Positions 22,783 through 35,700 of a stretch of DNA of 64,000 nucleotides are shown one piece after another. The stretch covers positions 9,245,937 through 9,309,936 of the forward strand of contig NC_069133.1 in the NCBI RefSeq assembly GCF_026914265.1, in the 5' to 3' direction. Under the pieces are notes generated by a model that saw only the letters and a list, made by a program, of their open reading frames with translations, was not told the origin of the DNA and ran no database searches. The position numbers and the translations under genes are program-made. The stretch's first letter is position 1; each line of letters begins with the position of its first letter. This stretch comes from Mya arenaria. Taxonomy: Eukaryota; Mollusca; Bivalvia; Myida; Myidae.

Positions 22783-23656
22783 ATTTGGCTTTGTTGTATT
22801 CCAGTATAAAGTGAAATATTATTTCGTTTCGTACAGCATATTATCTCTAAATGTACCGGTTTGGCATTGATAAGAACACTGAGATAAGGACTTTAAAGCA
22901 TTCACGTAGGTCATCTGAAATTGTCAACATAGTTTTAGGATACGACCGAGTAAATGCCATATAATCGCATTTCAAAAGACCAGAGCAGCTCTTACCTGTG
23001 TAACATCCTGTCTGTGCACAACCTTACAATGCTTATACTATTTGGGGCCGATGGATGAATTTCCCATGACGCCCCCCCCCCCCCCCCTATATAACAACAT
23101 GCCGTACTGACAATAGTGTGCATTGTACGTTATGTCCATCATGTGGTTTGTTTTATCCCAACATATGGCCCTTTCTGTCCCGGCTCATGTTCCGTTATGT
23201 GTCTGGTCCTCTTTGTTTCCTTGGGCAATTTTATTTACAAAACAACAACAACATAAAGCCACCACAGGGACAACATTTTATATATTAACAGTTGCTACGT
23301 TTGTTTAAAGAACGTTGCTAGTTTTATAATATATTAAGTGCGTTTGTGTTGTAACTAAACTACATGTAGTTTCAGTTTTGGTTTAAATGTTTTGCTACTG
23401 AGCTTGTTTCTGTAGCTTTTTGCATAAATATTGACGAGTTTTTCGATTTTGAAACCTGTATCAAAGGTTTAACTTGTAGTGACACAGGTATGATTTTGTG
23501 TACAATTTCTGGAGCTTCTGCATGTAGCCATTACTTCTCAGTTGCTTCAAAACAATGATACACCAGATGGTCGTTGACCTGTTATAACAAAATGGTGTTT
23601 CAATACACGGGTTGGATTCTTATATAACTTTATAGTGTATTGAAATATTAACACTA
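22783..23656. other. Upstream region of the prokineticin-like gene
   Basis: Holds the presumed promoter on the minus strand, but no convincing TATA box or initiator was identified. A run of about 15 C lies near 23071-23086, and a degenerate dispersed repeat lies near 23350-23430. No gene seen. Confidence 0.5.
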
Positions 23657-25508
23657 CGAGTGTTGATCCAAAATAAACGGGATTGTCCCTATATTTCCTT
23701 TATTTTACAAAATATTTTTATAAAAAATTCTGAATACACTCTTTTATCTACGGCAAAGATACTTATGAAATTAGTTTTATTGCAGATCTATGTTATTCCA
23801 TATTATTAATCACTATAGCAACCAAGTGACGTAATACCGGGGACGCTGTCTTTAACAACTTATATCATAAAATGTGGAAGTCATTTTCTTCATAATAATG
23901 AGAGATATTTTAGCGCCAAATTGCACGACTAACGTTAAACGTATTTTACGTCATTTGACAAATTTTCAACGTCATTGTTGTTTCCGTTTAGAAACAACAG
24001 CAATTCAAGCATAACTACCTGTTTAAAATTATGGCGACAAAAAATCCGATAGAAACTCGCGCTGTCATTACATTTTGCTGTCAGCTTGGTTATTCGCCGA
24101 CGAAAACCTATGAAATGATACAGAAGACGTCTGCAGGACTGAAGATATCTAGGACTCGGGTTTTTGATTGGCATCGGCGCTTTTGTGACGGCAGATCGTC
24201 TGTGGAAGATGAAAAGGGGCGTGGTCGTAAGAGTTCCGTAGACGCAACGTTAGTGGCATCTGTAAAGGACGTCATATACAGAGATAGGCGGACAACAATA
24301 CGAGATGTTTGTAACATAACTGGTTATAGTTTAGGTACAGTCCAGAGAGTTATTACTGAACAACTGAACATGAAAAAGGTCAGTGCAAGGTTGATATCCC
24401 GCCTATTAACAGATGAACACCGGACAAAACGGATTAATGCCTCCAGGAGGTTTTTACAACGTTATCGACGGGAAGGGGAGGCTATCTTGAACCACATTAT
24501 CACCTGTGACGAGACCTGGTTTTACCTGTTTGATCCTGAGACTAAGGAGCAGTCTCGTCAATGGAAGACTCCGGGATCACCGACACCTAAGAAGGCCAAA
24601 GTTACCAGAACAACAGGCAAGCAAATGTACATTTTCTTTGCCGACAGCCATGGGATGATTCTACAACACACAGTGCTGATTGGACAGACGGTTAATGCTG
24701 CTTACTATTGGAAAGGTTCGTTGAAAATTAAAAATATAAAAAATATTTCTTAAATAATGGTATGGTCAATATTTAAAACAAATCATAACACAATATTTTA
24801 ATATTATAATTATAGGCACTCAATATGAAAGTAGTCAAATAGATAGTAGATTTTAAAATTATTCCAAGACATTGATGTTTTCTGTATTCAGGCTCTGCGC
24901 ATAGATTTGCCACGTGCGTTGATAAAGGGGCCCCACGTTACCATGGATAATATAGTGTTACACCAGGGCAATGCCCCCGCTCATACGGCAGAATCCAGCA
25001 GGTTGGAGATAAATATATTTGGCTGCGATTCAGTGGAACACCCTCCTTATACTCCGGACTTAGCTCCGATGGATTTTCGTGTATTCCCAGTGGTAAAGGC
25101 TGCCTTAAAGGGTACCAGATTTGATACTTTTGTTGAACTGCCACATGCAGTGTATCGTGTTGTTTCGGATTTAGATACTCAGTGGTATAAAGACATGTTT
25201 GACCAATGGATCTCAAGGCATCAAAAATGCATTTCCGTCAAGGGAGATTATATTGAAAAATGATTAATGAAACCACCTGTTACACGACGCCGGACGACGT
25301 CATTTGTGAACGTTCACTGTTCCCGCATGTTGCTGGTATACATTATGTTTATTAACGTAATATGAATATTTATTGTTATATTGTTTTGAAATTATCAGAT
25401 ATAATCCAGTAAAGATTGTTTATACAACTGTACGAATTTCTTTACCCTCACACTTATATTAAAAAAGGAATTACCTCAATCCCGTTAATTCTGGATCACC
25501 CCTCACAT
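23657..25508 (+). mobile_element. Mariner (DD34D-type) transposon, decayed
   Basis: Terminal inverted repeats at 23657-23685 and 25478-25508 share TGATCCAxAATxAACGGGATTG. The transposase starts at 24031 with a SETMAR/mariner-type helix-turn-helix (VFDWHRRFCDGRSSVED), then CDETWFYLFDPE holding the first catalytic D. About 180 bp of AT-rich sequence interrupts it (24713-24893). It resumes with LHQGNAPAHT, where the second catalytic D of the usual HDNA motif is replaced by G, and YTPDLAPMDFRVFP with the third D. It ends at a TGA at 25261. Loss of a catalytic residue and the interruption make it inactive. Confidence 0.85.
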
Positions 25509-26499
25509 ACCTACCTTTCAAATAAAATAAGCAGAATTTGGTATTGAAAACAAAAAAAAGACTCGAAATGAAGAAAAGTTTTAAACCACTAGTTTTGATG
25601 AAAACGACAATAAAGGCGGCACTCTAACATAACGTAGTATAAAATAAGTGTGTGCTTGTGTGCTTACAGATACAAAAAAATGCACAAAATTGTTCGTACG
25701 CCTTAATTAGAATTTAATATGTATGTATTGATTTGTACTCTATGTGAAAAAATAAATGAGAAAATAGAAATATTTCTTGAAAATACAATATTTTATAATT
25801 GTTCAAACACTCAATGAGAGAATTTGCCTTTATATACAATATGAACATTTTCTATTACATTCTTCAAAAACCCTCAGGAACTTTCTCTCAGAAGCTTTCT
25901 CTTAAATTCTTTAGGAATATTTTTTATTCCGAATCATCATACATGAACTAAAATAAAATAAAAAGTAAATTATTAAACAATAAAGTACTAATTAAGTACT
26001 AAATTACATATACATGTAACACTTCATTTTTTCAAGAAAGAAAAGGTTCTATTTACTAAGACTTTCTTTATAAAAACATGTTATAGCAATGGATAAGGAG
26101 AACTGGAATAACGCATAAAATAATAATATTATATCTTGTGACGTTAATATCATTTGCATGAAAACATAAATCAACATATGTTCATTAAGCAGGAACGAAA
26201 TATAAACGGGGTAGTGCATCAGGAATTAAACTGAAGTGCTTACCTTAGCCTTAGAATTTAAGAAAGTGTACATAATCTAATCACTCGCAATCATCCCTTT
26301 ATATTTAATGTCAAGATAATGTTTCTACACCACCTAATTCCATCACAGCAACCTTTGCTGTTGTTTTGCAATGTGTGTAAGAAACTGAGGGTATCGTGAT
26401 TACTGCAGTCAAGAATTGGTGAACATTAAGAAGTCGAATAAAATTTAAAAAAATAAATTAATAGGGAGAACAAGAGCAAGACACTCTTTATCTATTGTA
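25509..26499. other. Gene-free AT-rich stretch
   Basis: No reading frame, RNA gene or clear repeat recognised. Confidence 0.6.
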
Positions 26500-26880
26500 G
26501 AGTAATTTAATTGATGTCAGTTTAATCCCTTAGAAAATAACAACCAAGATCTTCAACCACGTTGCTGTCCCCTTGTATCAATTCCGCACCTGCACCAAAT
26601 CCACTCACATCTACATCCAACGATTCCGATTTGTCAAAATTAGGTGACAAAAGAACTGTTGTATGGACTATGGGTTTCACTCTATCAAAAGCATTTTGAC
26701 ATTTGTCATTCCAAATGAACATAGATCCTTGTTTTATAAAGTAATCTAAGGTTCTGCAATAACTGAAAAGTTATTACAGAATTTCCGATAATATCCAGCA
26801 AGAAATCGCATCAGTTGTCTTTTAAATATTGGCGCAGGAAAATCAGATAATTAAATCTTTGACATTTTCATCTACATGTT
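26500..26880 (-). mobile_element. Ty3/Gypsy retrotransposon fossil fragment
   Basis: A minus-strand piece resembles the RNase H region of Ty3/Gypsy pol (FIWNDKCQNAFDRVKPI; then a D-V-S-G-F-G-A-G-A motif). It is a small broken remnant. Sequence near 27120-27260, with a TAATAAAGG motif, may be part of a long terminal repeat of the same or a related element; no second repeat was found. Confidence 0.65.
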
Positions 26881-26984
26881 AGACCCGAACCTGTTTCAAA
26901 ACTTGCCTTATAAAGTAACAATAGCATTATAAAATTCACTATTTGCAAAATGGATGTTCAACTTGGTTCATTGAGTCGATCGAA

Positions 26985-27050
26985 GTTTAATGTGTGTGCG
27001 TTTTGTTTAAGCTGGTTGAAGAATGAAACAATAGTATTTCCTCAAGTGCA
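26985..27050 (+). pseudogene. Relic of the prokineticin-like gene's 3' untranslated end
   Basis: TTTAATGTGTGTGCGTTTTG followed by AAGCTGGTTGAA matches the minus strand just after the stop codon of the prokineticin-like gene (about 16318-16360). No coding exon homologous to it is visible upstream (below 26985). It marks how far the inverted duplication reached. Confidence 0.6.
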
Positions 27051-27809
27051 TTTTGAAGGTCAGAAATAATATAAGAGGTATATATTTGTCTTTTTTCATT
27101 ACTGCAATATTTCTCTTAATAGGCACAGCCCCTAGTAGGCGGAGCTATAGGATTCTCTGGTTACTGGCCGCTGTACATATAATTTGTTAATAAAGGTATA
27201 GAGACCAAGACGGTGTTGCTTCTTTCTTTCCCAGTAGAATATATTACAAAACGTAACAAACGTTACAGGTACTATAAAACCAGTTTTTATTTTTTTCCAA
27301 ACTCCTCATCCCTTCCCTCCCAAATCGATTTTGGGTGTTGCTCAGCTGACACCTCATTCCAATGACACAAGCAAGTTGTTTGGTGTTTGGTAGCTCGGCA
27401 ATCAGTTAAATAACCATTATAATGCAACGAACATACATCGTTTTCCTCGACATGCTATAGCACATGTATATCTTAACGATAAAAACGTTTAAATGAATGG
27501 AGATGAATTTATTCATTCTTACCAAGGTCAACACATGCACAGCAGAGACTTAATCATCAGATGGAAATGTAATAAAAATCGAATCAACGTAATGAAGTAC
27601 AAAATTTGGTTTAACAAAGTTATTTGCTCAGATTCTAAACATGCATTCAATATAGCTTAAAAGAAGATATAGCAATTTAAACGGAAAGCGAAATGTGCTC
27701 TGAAATAGTAGGTTGAAATAACTCGATGAAAAACAAAGGAGCAAGCCAATTATTCAAATATAAACCCGGTTAAGAGGTACAAGGCAAACGACACTAAAAG
27801 AGGGACACA

Positions 27810-27890
27810 AACGTTAACACACGCACGCACACACACCCATACACGCATGCACGCAAGTACACACACACACACACACACACATACACACTG
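27810..27890. repeat. CA/GT microsatellite
   Basis: A run of CA repeats with CG interruptions. Arm 1 has only a short GTGTGTGT at the matching place (about 15670). Confidence 0.85.
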
Positions 27891-29099
27891 ACCCAGACGG
27901 GAAACTTTGTGTAGGTTTGCAGCAAATAACTGATTATCTCGAGCAGGCATAGTGTTTGCAATTAAAATTTAAATTTAAGTTTTCTGTACATGGTTCTCTC
28001 CCACTTCAAGATGCGAAAAAAAAATCCCCTTTCAGTGATATAACTCTCAATGGATTACAAATGCAAAAAACATGATTACAATACAGCCATACAATTTTAA
28101 GCTTATATGCGCGAATAGTATGTTATGGTAAAAGGTTATTGTTATGCACATACCAAGAAAAGCCTGGAATGTCGCTGACACTCGGCTCATATAGTCGATA
28201 AATTCATACTTTAACCAGATAAGTGTTGGGATAATATATTGGCTATTGGTCCTGCCTCTATTTAAATCTTACAATTCACTTGATCATAATCACGCCGAAT
28301 GACCAGAATACATGAACAGCAAATTTGAAAAATACTGCCATCCGATTAGACAAAATATGATTCGAACACACACAAATTTATGGATAGTCCGTCAGCAGTT
28401 ATACAAATAAATTTAAATGCTCGTAAAATGGGTCGAATTCGAATGGGTGGGTTGAAACATACATACACATAAATTCATCTTATGATATTTCACAACATAA
28501 TATTTTTCTACTAAACACATTCTTTTTGATTGGTAGTATTCTCTTAAACAAATACTTAAAATGATCATTAGATGATATACACCGAAAGTGAAACTATAAG
28601 CAACAATAAACATGCATATAATTTACAACTCGGATTATAAACAATCTCACATAGATACACAGACATATTCAATGTATATATAAACATTATTTTTTGAAAA
28701 GAAAATTATAAAAAAAAATCTTATACTAATTGGCTGGAATCAGCTGTCGTTTTTGTCATACTGAACTGGTATCAGACAGAATCAGAACTTTATTTATTTT
28801 ATTTTGATTTTAAAATTTAGGTCGAGAGCTTACATTGGTAGCGAACTGGCTTCGTTATTTACAACTCGCTTTATAACTTATATGATCCTGCTATATTAAC
28901 TTAAAATTCTAAATTGTGAAAGCAGTTCCAGTGATTTTCAAGCTTGTAATCTTCAGATAACAACAGAACATATTATTTATACAAATACATTGCAACATTA
29001 ACAAAACATATCATTGTTATATAATGCATTATGATTTAAACATCGGTTAATTACAAGCACTTTAAAAATATACATACTATAAGAGTAACGTTATGGTAG

Positions 29100-29640
29100 A
29101 GAAAATGCACATACATTACATACTCATGAATCACTTACACTGCATGTGTCTAACAACCGTTATCAGCTTTTTTGGGCGACCAACACTTTACGAAAACATG
29201 TTTTTACTTTTGAATATACTAATAAACTTATTCTGATTAACATCACAGCGCAATCATTCAAAAGTATAAAAATGTGTAAGCATGTTATTAAATTGAATAA
29301 CGTTTTAAAGGTCTGAACCTAAAGTACAAATTCGAAACAATTGTCCATAAACTGATAACTCACAGACAATACAAATTCATAAATGACCTACAATACATGT
29401 GATTTATAACCGTTATCAGCATTTTTAGGCGACCAATACTATACGAAAATCTTTATATAAATATGGTTTTTTTTAAATTTGAATAAACTAGTAAACTTAT
29501 TCCGATTAAAAAATCACAGCATGCTCATTCAAAAGTATTAAAATGAGTAAACAAGTTATTTAATTGAATATAATTTTAAATGGGTCTGTACATAGAGTAC
29601 ACATTCGGAACAATTTTACATCAACTTATAAATCAGACAT
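29100..29640. repeat. 252-bp tandem duplication downstream of gene B
   Basis: Two units, each with 'AACCGTTATCAGC', 'GGCGACCAA' and 'CATTCAAAAGTAT', start near 29157 and 29409. Arm 1 has one copy at the matching place (about 13640-13880). Confidence 0.7.
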
Positions 29641-29730
29641 TAAGAATCACGTCTAGAGTGTTTCAAGTCCAAAACACAATGAAATAAAACATGTGCAACA
29701 CTAGTATTACATTCAATAAGTTGTTTCCCA

Positions 29731-29736
29731 TTTATT
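29731..29736 (-). promoter_or_regulatory. Possible polyadenylation signal of gene B
   Basis: AATAAA on the minus strand, about 31 bp after the stop codon. It is close to the stop, so a farther signal may be used. Confidence 0.35.
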
Positions 29737-29766
29737 GACTATGGTTACTGAAACAACATCCGATGA

Positions 29767-32700
29767 TTATCCACTTGAAAATGTGAGAAGGTACGCTGGG
29801 TAGGCCTGCGTGTCGGAAAATATCACGAACTCCATAGGGTTAGCCAGCTTGTCGACTGCGCAGTCGTACATAACTAGCGGATCCTTTGCCTTATCTACTG
29901 GTTGAAGAACCCGCAAGCCTTGCTTCCCTGGGCACAAGTGACCTTCGAATATATATTTAATTCATTAGAGTACATGTGAATCACGCACGCACGCACGCAC
30001 ACGCACACGCACACGCACACGCACACACACACACACACATATATATATACACACACACAAAGAACGGCTGTTAAAGGGCTAAATGTATACGGAGGTATAT
30101 CCAAGTTCAATTCATCTTTCAACATGCATGCCCTACACGTTGCCTGTTGTATATGAAGTTTCAAACGACGACCATTGATATTGACAGAGTAATGATTTTA
30201 TCTTCGACCAAGAAACATATTGACTGACAAGTGGGTATATCAACGACGGTTCATGTTTCTGTTTTCTCTAGTTCACTCGCAAAGGCCACAATCAAAGGTC
30301 TGTTCATGTTTCTGTTCACTTGCAAAGGGCACACTCGAAAACTCCTATTTCATTTTCTATTCAGCTGTACTATACATTAGATTTTGCGTTTATTCTTGTC
30401 CTTTGTAATGGAATATATTATTTTAAAAAGAAATAGAGAGTATCGACAACATAACGCATGAAAAAGCTGTTTTCAACAATATTGAAAACAGCACATTCTT
30501 ACCCGTTAAAGCTTTGACCAAAAACACATAACCTTTTTTCCCTATTCCTGCACCGGTCATCCAAGATCTAGCCGAATACGAGGCATCACTGGCAAAGTAA
30601 ACGCCCTGTCCGAACCACGGTTTACCGGCTTAAAAGAAAAGAAAAACATGTTTATATTAATTTGGCAATGGTGACTTGACTTTGTTACAGCCCATGTCAT
30701 CAACATTAATGCAGCAATAGATCAATTTCAATCAGATTAGAAGGTAATACATCAGAACATCGAGTAAAGCATACACAATAAATGGATAGGTACTTAAAAA
30801 AGCCTACCATTATCACCAGCATAACTTCGGTTAAACCCATGACAGATAATCATATCCATGGCAGTCTCATTAGTTCCATGCCATAGCTCTCTTTCTAACG
30901 GCATATTTGGTGGGAGGATTGGCTTTTGCTTAATCAGAAAGCTTTTCTTTGCTTGGTATTGTTGATACAAAGCCTTGTTTTGTATGCGTTCAATCTGTCA
31001 TCATTTACACAGTAAATTTAAATAAGCAAGTATTTATAATACAATGTATAGTTTCAAAGACGACACGCAGAAGCTATCTTTACCTAAGCTATATGGTGCA
31101 AATAAAATTCATACCTAAGAAGATTGGTTTTCTCGCATTTTCAGGATAAATCATTTCCTTGTACGCTCAAGTATTTCCAATACTTTTTTAGAATTTCCTT
31201 TATTACAATGACCAAAACATGCTGGTTATAAACAATCCCAGAATGCTAGGGTAAAAAGCAGTTTATACTATTTACTTTATTATTTACTCGCTATTAGTTA
31301 CAAAGATATTGAAGCCCAATCGTGAACTCAAACTGTAGTGACTGCGCTATAATGTCAGCTTTTCTAACAGATATCATTATATAAAGCTGAATTAAATCGT
31401 CTGTGTATATTAATGCATTTGTTGAAAATGCTTTTGACGGAAAAGATATGTAAAACCCTCCAGCTATTCTTCCAAAATCAATAAACGTTTAATTCAACAA
31501 CTATTCGTGTCACCATTTACGCTGCAAATAAACCTACCTTGACAACTTTAATGGAATTTTTATCGTATCTGTGTCCCGGACTATTGGCACATTGACCGTT
31601 CTTCACCTGAATTAAAAAAGGAAGCATTAAATTTAAATTCAAACAATTTAATGCTATGAGCATGTACTATTATTCATATCTACAAGTGTTATACAAAAAT
31701 ACGTGGACTGACTGTAAAAACCATTCAAGCTATGTATTTCTTAGTTTCATCTGCAAAAGGTATAAAGTGTTGCTTGAAAAAAAAATGCTGGTTTATTGTA
31801 GAACTTCAAAAATAGACATTTGTTTTAAGTCATCCAGGGTACAACTTCGGTTTTGACGTTGAGATCAGACAACGTTCATGACGATTTAAAAGATTCGTCA
31901 GTGTTTCATAAAATAATATCCACTTTAGAGACTTCTGCGTCTTTCGTTTTATTTTTAAAAAGTTCAATTGAATACAAGTACAAAGAAAATTAAACGACTA
32001 ATATTGATTGACGGAAGACATGGGTATGCGTTTTTTTCTGAAATGAAAAATCAAACGTCAGGGAAACATACAGCATTTAAAAAACCTATTTAGGAGCTCG
32101 TATTGAATATTGTTCAAGTCCCGTTACAAATATCGATCTCTCAATTTATATCCTATGTATGAAAAATGTGACATATGAATTGACGTCACAAACTTCGGCC
32201 GAAACATTTACCCTTTACCGCACTTGACCGTCATAATATAATATATACCCGATACAAAGTGTTTACGCCAAACGAAACGTTGGTGTATCAACTCAGCTAT
32301 TGTTCCCTTTTATTTAATGTTCGTAATACTATAATTCATAAATACTTATGTTACTAGACATGTCAATCAGTGCATCGATGACGCCAGGGACTTGATGTCA
32401 CAGCTTAATGAGTGTTTACATTAAAACCCTAAACTTGCAAATTCTAGGCGATTACTAACAACCGGTTAAAGAAGTAATGTTACCGTAACAGCAGTTCATT
32501 TCCCGTGAAATTTGAAGATCACAATAGGATACAGTGTTAAAAATACCATAAGTACTGCAAAATCCGACGTATTCTGGCGTGCTTCGCAGGAGGTCTTATA
32601 TCCCATTTTTGCTTAGTCATACGTTCGTGCGCAATGTGAATTTATTAACGCTAGTTCATTATTTTGTAAAACAATATGTGTAATATATTAATTAACCACA

Positions 32701-35700
32701 ACAGTTGATACATTAGACTAGTTATGTGTTATTCCTTTTTCACTCCTTATGTTGTACTTTAGCGTTGAGTGTCTCGTTTAGAGATGTTTGGCTTCGACTC
32801 TTGTGCATTTAAAATAAAACTCATAGTAAACATAATTATTGACTTTTGTTGTTTCCACTGTATTATCAAAACAACATATTGACGCATTCATATCAAGTTT
32901 GTATGCAACAATATATCTACCAACTCTATGTTCGCACGAAATGATTATACCTCAACCATGAAGCGACTTTCAATGTCTTTGAATTGTTTTTCTTCGGGCT
33001 TGAGCTCTACCAGCTTAGGGACACCGTCTCTCATAGGCTTCCAGTCAATCGGCAAGGGCACCTGTTGTCCTAGAAAACAAACGTGAAAGAATATTTAATA
33101 TTCACATATTAATGGTGTTAATGTATGCATTAATCGGATGAACGTTACAAATACGATTACAAACCTTTGTAAGCAAACACGTATATATCAAACTTAAAAA
33201 ACACCCGTAAAATTGTGTTTAAAAATCGGACATTAGCTATCGTTAATCGAAGCGAATCGGACCAAGCATTTCGATGTATTATCGGCCCATAATCCTTAGT
33301 TCATAAGATCATTTGGAAATGTATTCCTTATACATAGTATCATCATTATCATTTAAATGGTTTAACCTTGAGTCAGTAAGTGTGATATTATAGTCATGTT
33401 TATTGGAACAGTTAGTAAACTTCCATAAACTTGTACTGGCTTTAATTACTTCACGCACGAACATAACACAAATATATTAATTGCACATCAGTTGAAAAAT
33501 GATGCACACCGCATCAAGTACATATAAGTTAACAAGTAAACGCATTACAAAAAGATACGTAATGGACGGAAGTAAAGTAACATAAGCGACATCGATTTTG
33601 AACAATAACTATCGAATGGCGCCGATAATACATTGTCAGCGCAATTTCTCGATTGCACTCATCATTAGCGTTAAATAGCACTTGGGGAAAAGGTTTTGGT
33701 TATTTATCGACTTGAAGACTCTCCTTAAAACACTAACCTTTCATAATTTCCTTGCGAACCACACGAACGAGATCTGCTTTGTCATTTTCAGGGTATTCAA
33801 TCATGTCATTGAAGTCGATCACATACTTCATATCATTGTCCATGAAATAGTAATACCTTTCATTTCTTTGATACGCCATCTCCATTTTGAAACTTTGTAA
33901 ATTCCCATAGAACTTGTATTTCGTTTCGCTGTAATCCTCTTCTTCATACTGCCATTCTATCTTTTTCGCGAGTTCTGGAGATTGTTCAAGTTCGCATCGA
34001 TTCTTTTCAAATCGCATCAACATTTCTTTAACATTAGATTGCGCTTCGGATGCGAGATTTCTTTCGCCTTTAATTACCACTATCCCATTGTTTTCATCTA
34101 TGTTCATGTCAACCACCAGCGGCAATGATTCAAGCTCTTCTTTCTGAAAATTAAAGTCAAAGAGTTGATACAGGATAAACACTACATAAGCATTATTCTG
34201 TAGATACATGTTTTTTTTTTATTATTTTAAATTCAAATTCTTTGTTTGATACAGACTTTACTATAATTTTGTATTATAATGCAATTTGATCACGTTGAAC
34301 AATGATTGATCTTGATAACAATGAAGTTATTCGCACTGTACACATATAATGCAAAAACAAGATTTCATTGATAATTTCTAGAAGTCATGGTACAATACAT
34401 TGCTTCAATACTGCTTTTCTGACACGGTTATGGTACCATCTGCGCATTTTGACACTCTTATAAACTATTCGGATTCAGGTCTTATACGATTTAACCTTAC
34501 CTCCTCTTTTGTTAACGAGCAAACGATTACTTTGTATTGTTTCACATATGCGGTTATCAGTGCTTCTTCCAGATGTGTTTCTAGCCGTTGTTTACATCTC
34601 TGTATATTTTCACTGGAGTCGGAGTAAATATATAGTGCAAGGGTCGATGTGTTTCTTTTCGAAGAAGAGGGTGAATGACTGGGTTGTGCCGTTGCTCCTT
34701 CTTCAGATACCATATAGCCTACATCTACAAATTCCTTTTTCCTCTTCCATAACTTCCTCCCAGCTTAAACCATAATAAAAATGATGTATAAACCTCTAAA
34801 ATATTTTATTGTTGTTCAAGTTATACAAAAATATTAATGCGTTCGATGAAAAACAATGAAGACTGAAAAATAAATACTCGGTTCAACATGATAAACTACA
34901 AATATGCATAAAATACTGTCGGCAAAGAAATGTATTAGTAGTTTTTACCTTTCTTTATCTGTCCAAATGATCCACTTTCTAAGTCTGAAGTCGCTTTCAT
35001 GGCCTTGCTACATAAAACATCTATGATTGGTTGAAATCGTTCCGCTTGAGTTTTAAAGACGATAAGATGAACCTCACTTATCTTCAAATCAGTGTTTCCA
35101 TCTGACATAAACTCGTCAAGAGCATCAAAAAGGGTTTCTGCACCTGGACATATGTTTTCGTATAGTTTCAATAAATCGGCAATATATCCTGCTGTCCTAG
35201 CATTTAAATACCTTAATTTATATAGTACGCGAATTGGCTACTGGGCTTGTCCCTGTAGTTTTCATTGTATTATTTTCATTCTAGAGGCCATTGGCGCCTC
35301 AGTTTAATTGTGATGCCCGGTGACCCCATATATCCTTGGGATCACTTATTTGTAAAGCGTTTTGTTTGATGATGACTAATATGCTAAATAAATTACCAAG
35401 TTTCAATGTCCAAACAGTTCGTTTGTAACATTTCGTTCGGTATATCTTTAAAATATTCATTAACTAAACACTTTAAAAATAATATGGAGTCAACAGGCAT
35501 CCAAAATCACATAATTGATTATCGGCTACCTTAAATAGAATCTTATTAAATATTTATCTACCTGGGCCTAGAATTGGAAACGCCACTGTTTTAATCTTGA
35601 ATCGGTTTGCTACTTCAAAACACTTCTTCATTTGCGCCTTCCAGTCTGATGGTCTCTCCACATGTTTGACGAGTATTGCCTGTCGGGCTTCAAGCCCTTG

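Noticed and set aside
34509-34775. 88-codon plus-strand frame, with a twin on the minus strand at 7255-7521
   Set aside because: Both are antisense shadows of the homologous KH-like exons (34763-34501 and 7267-7529).
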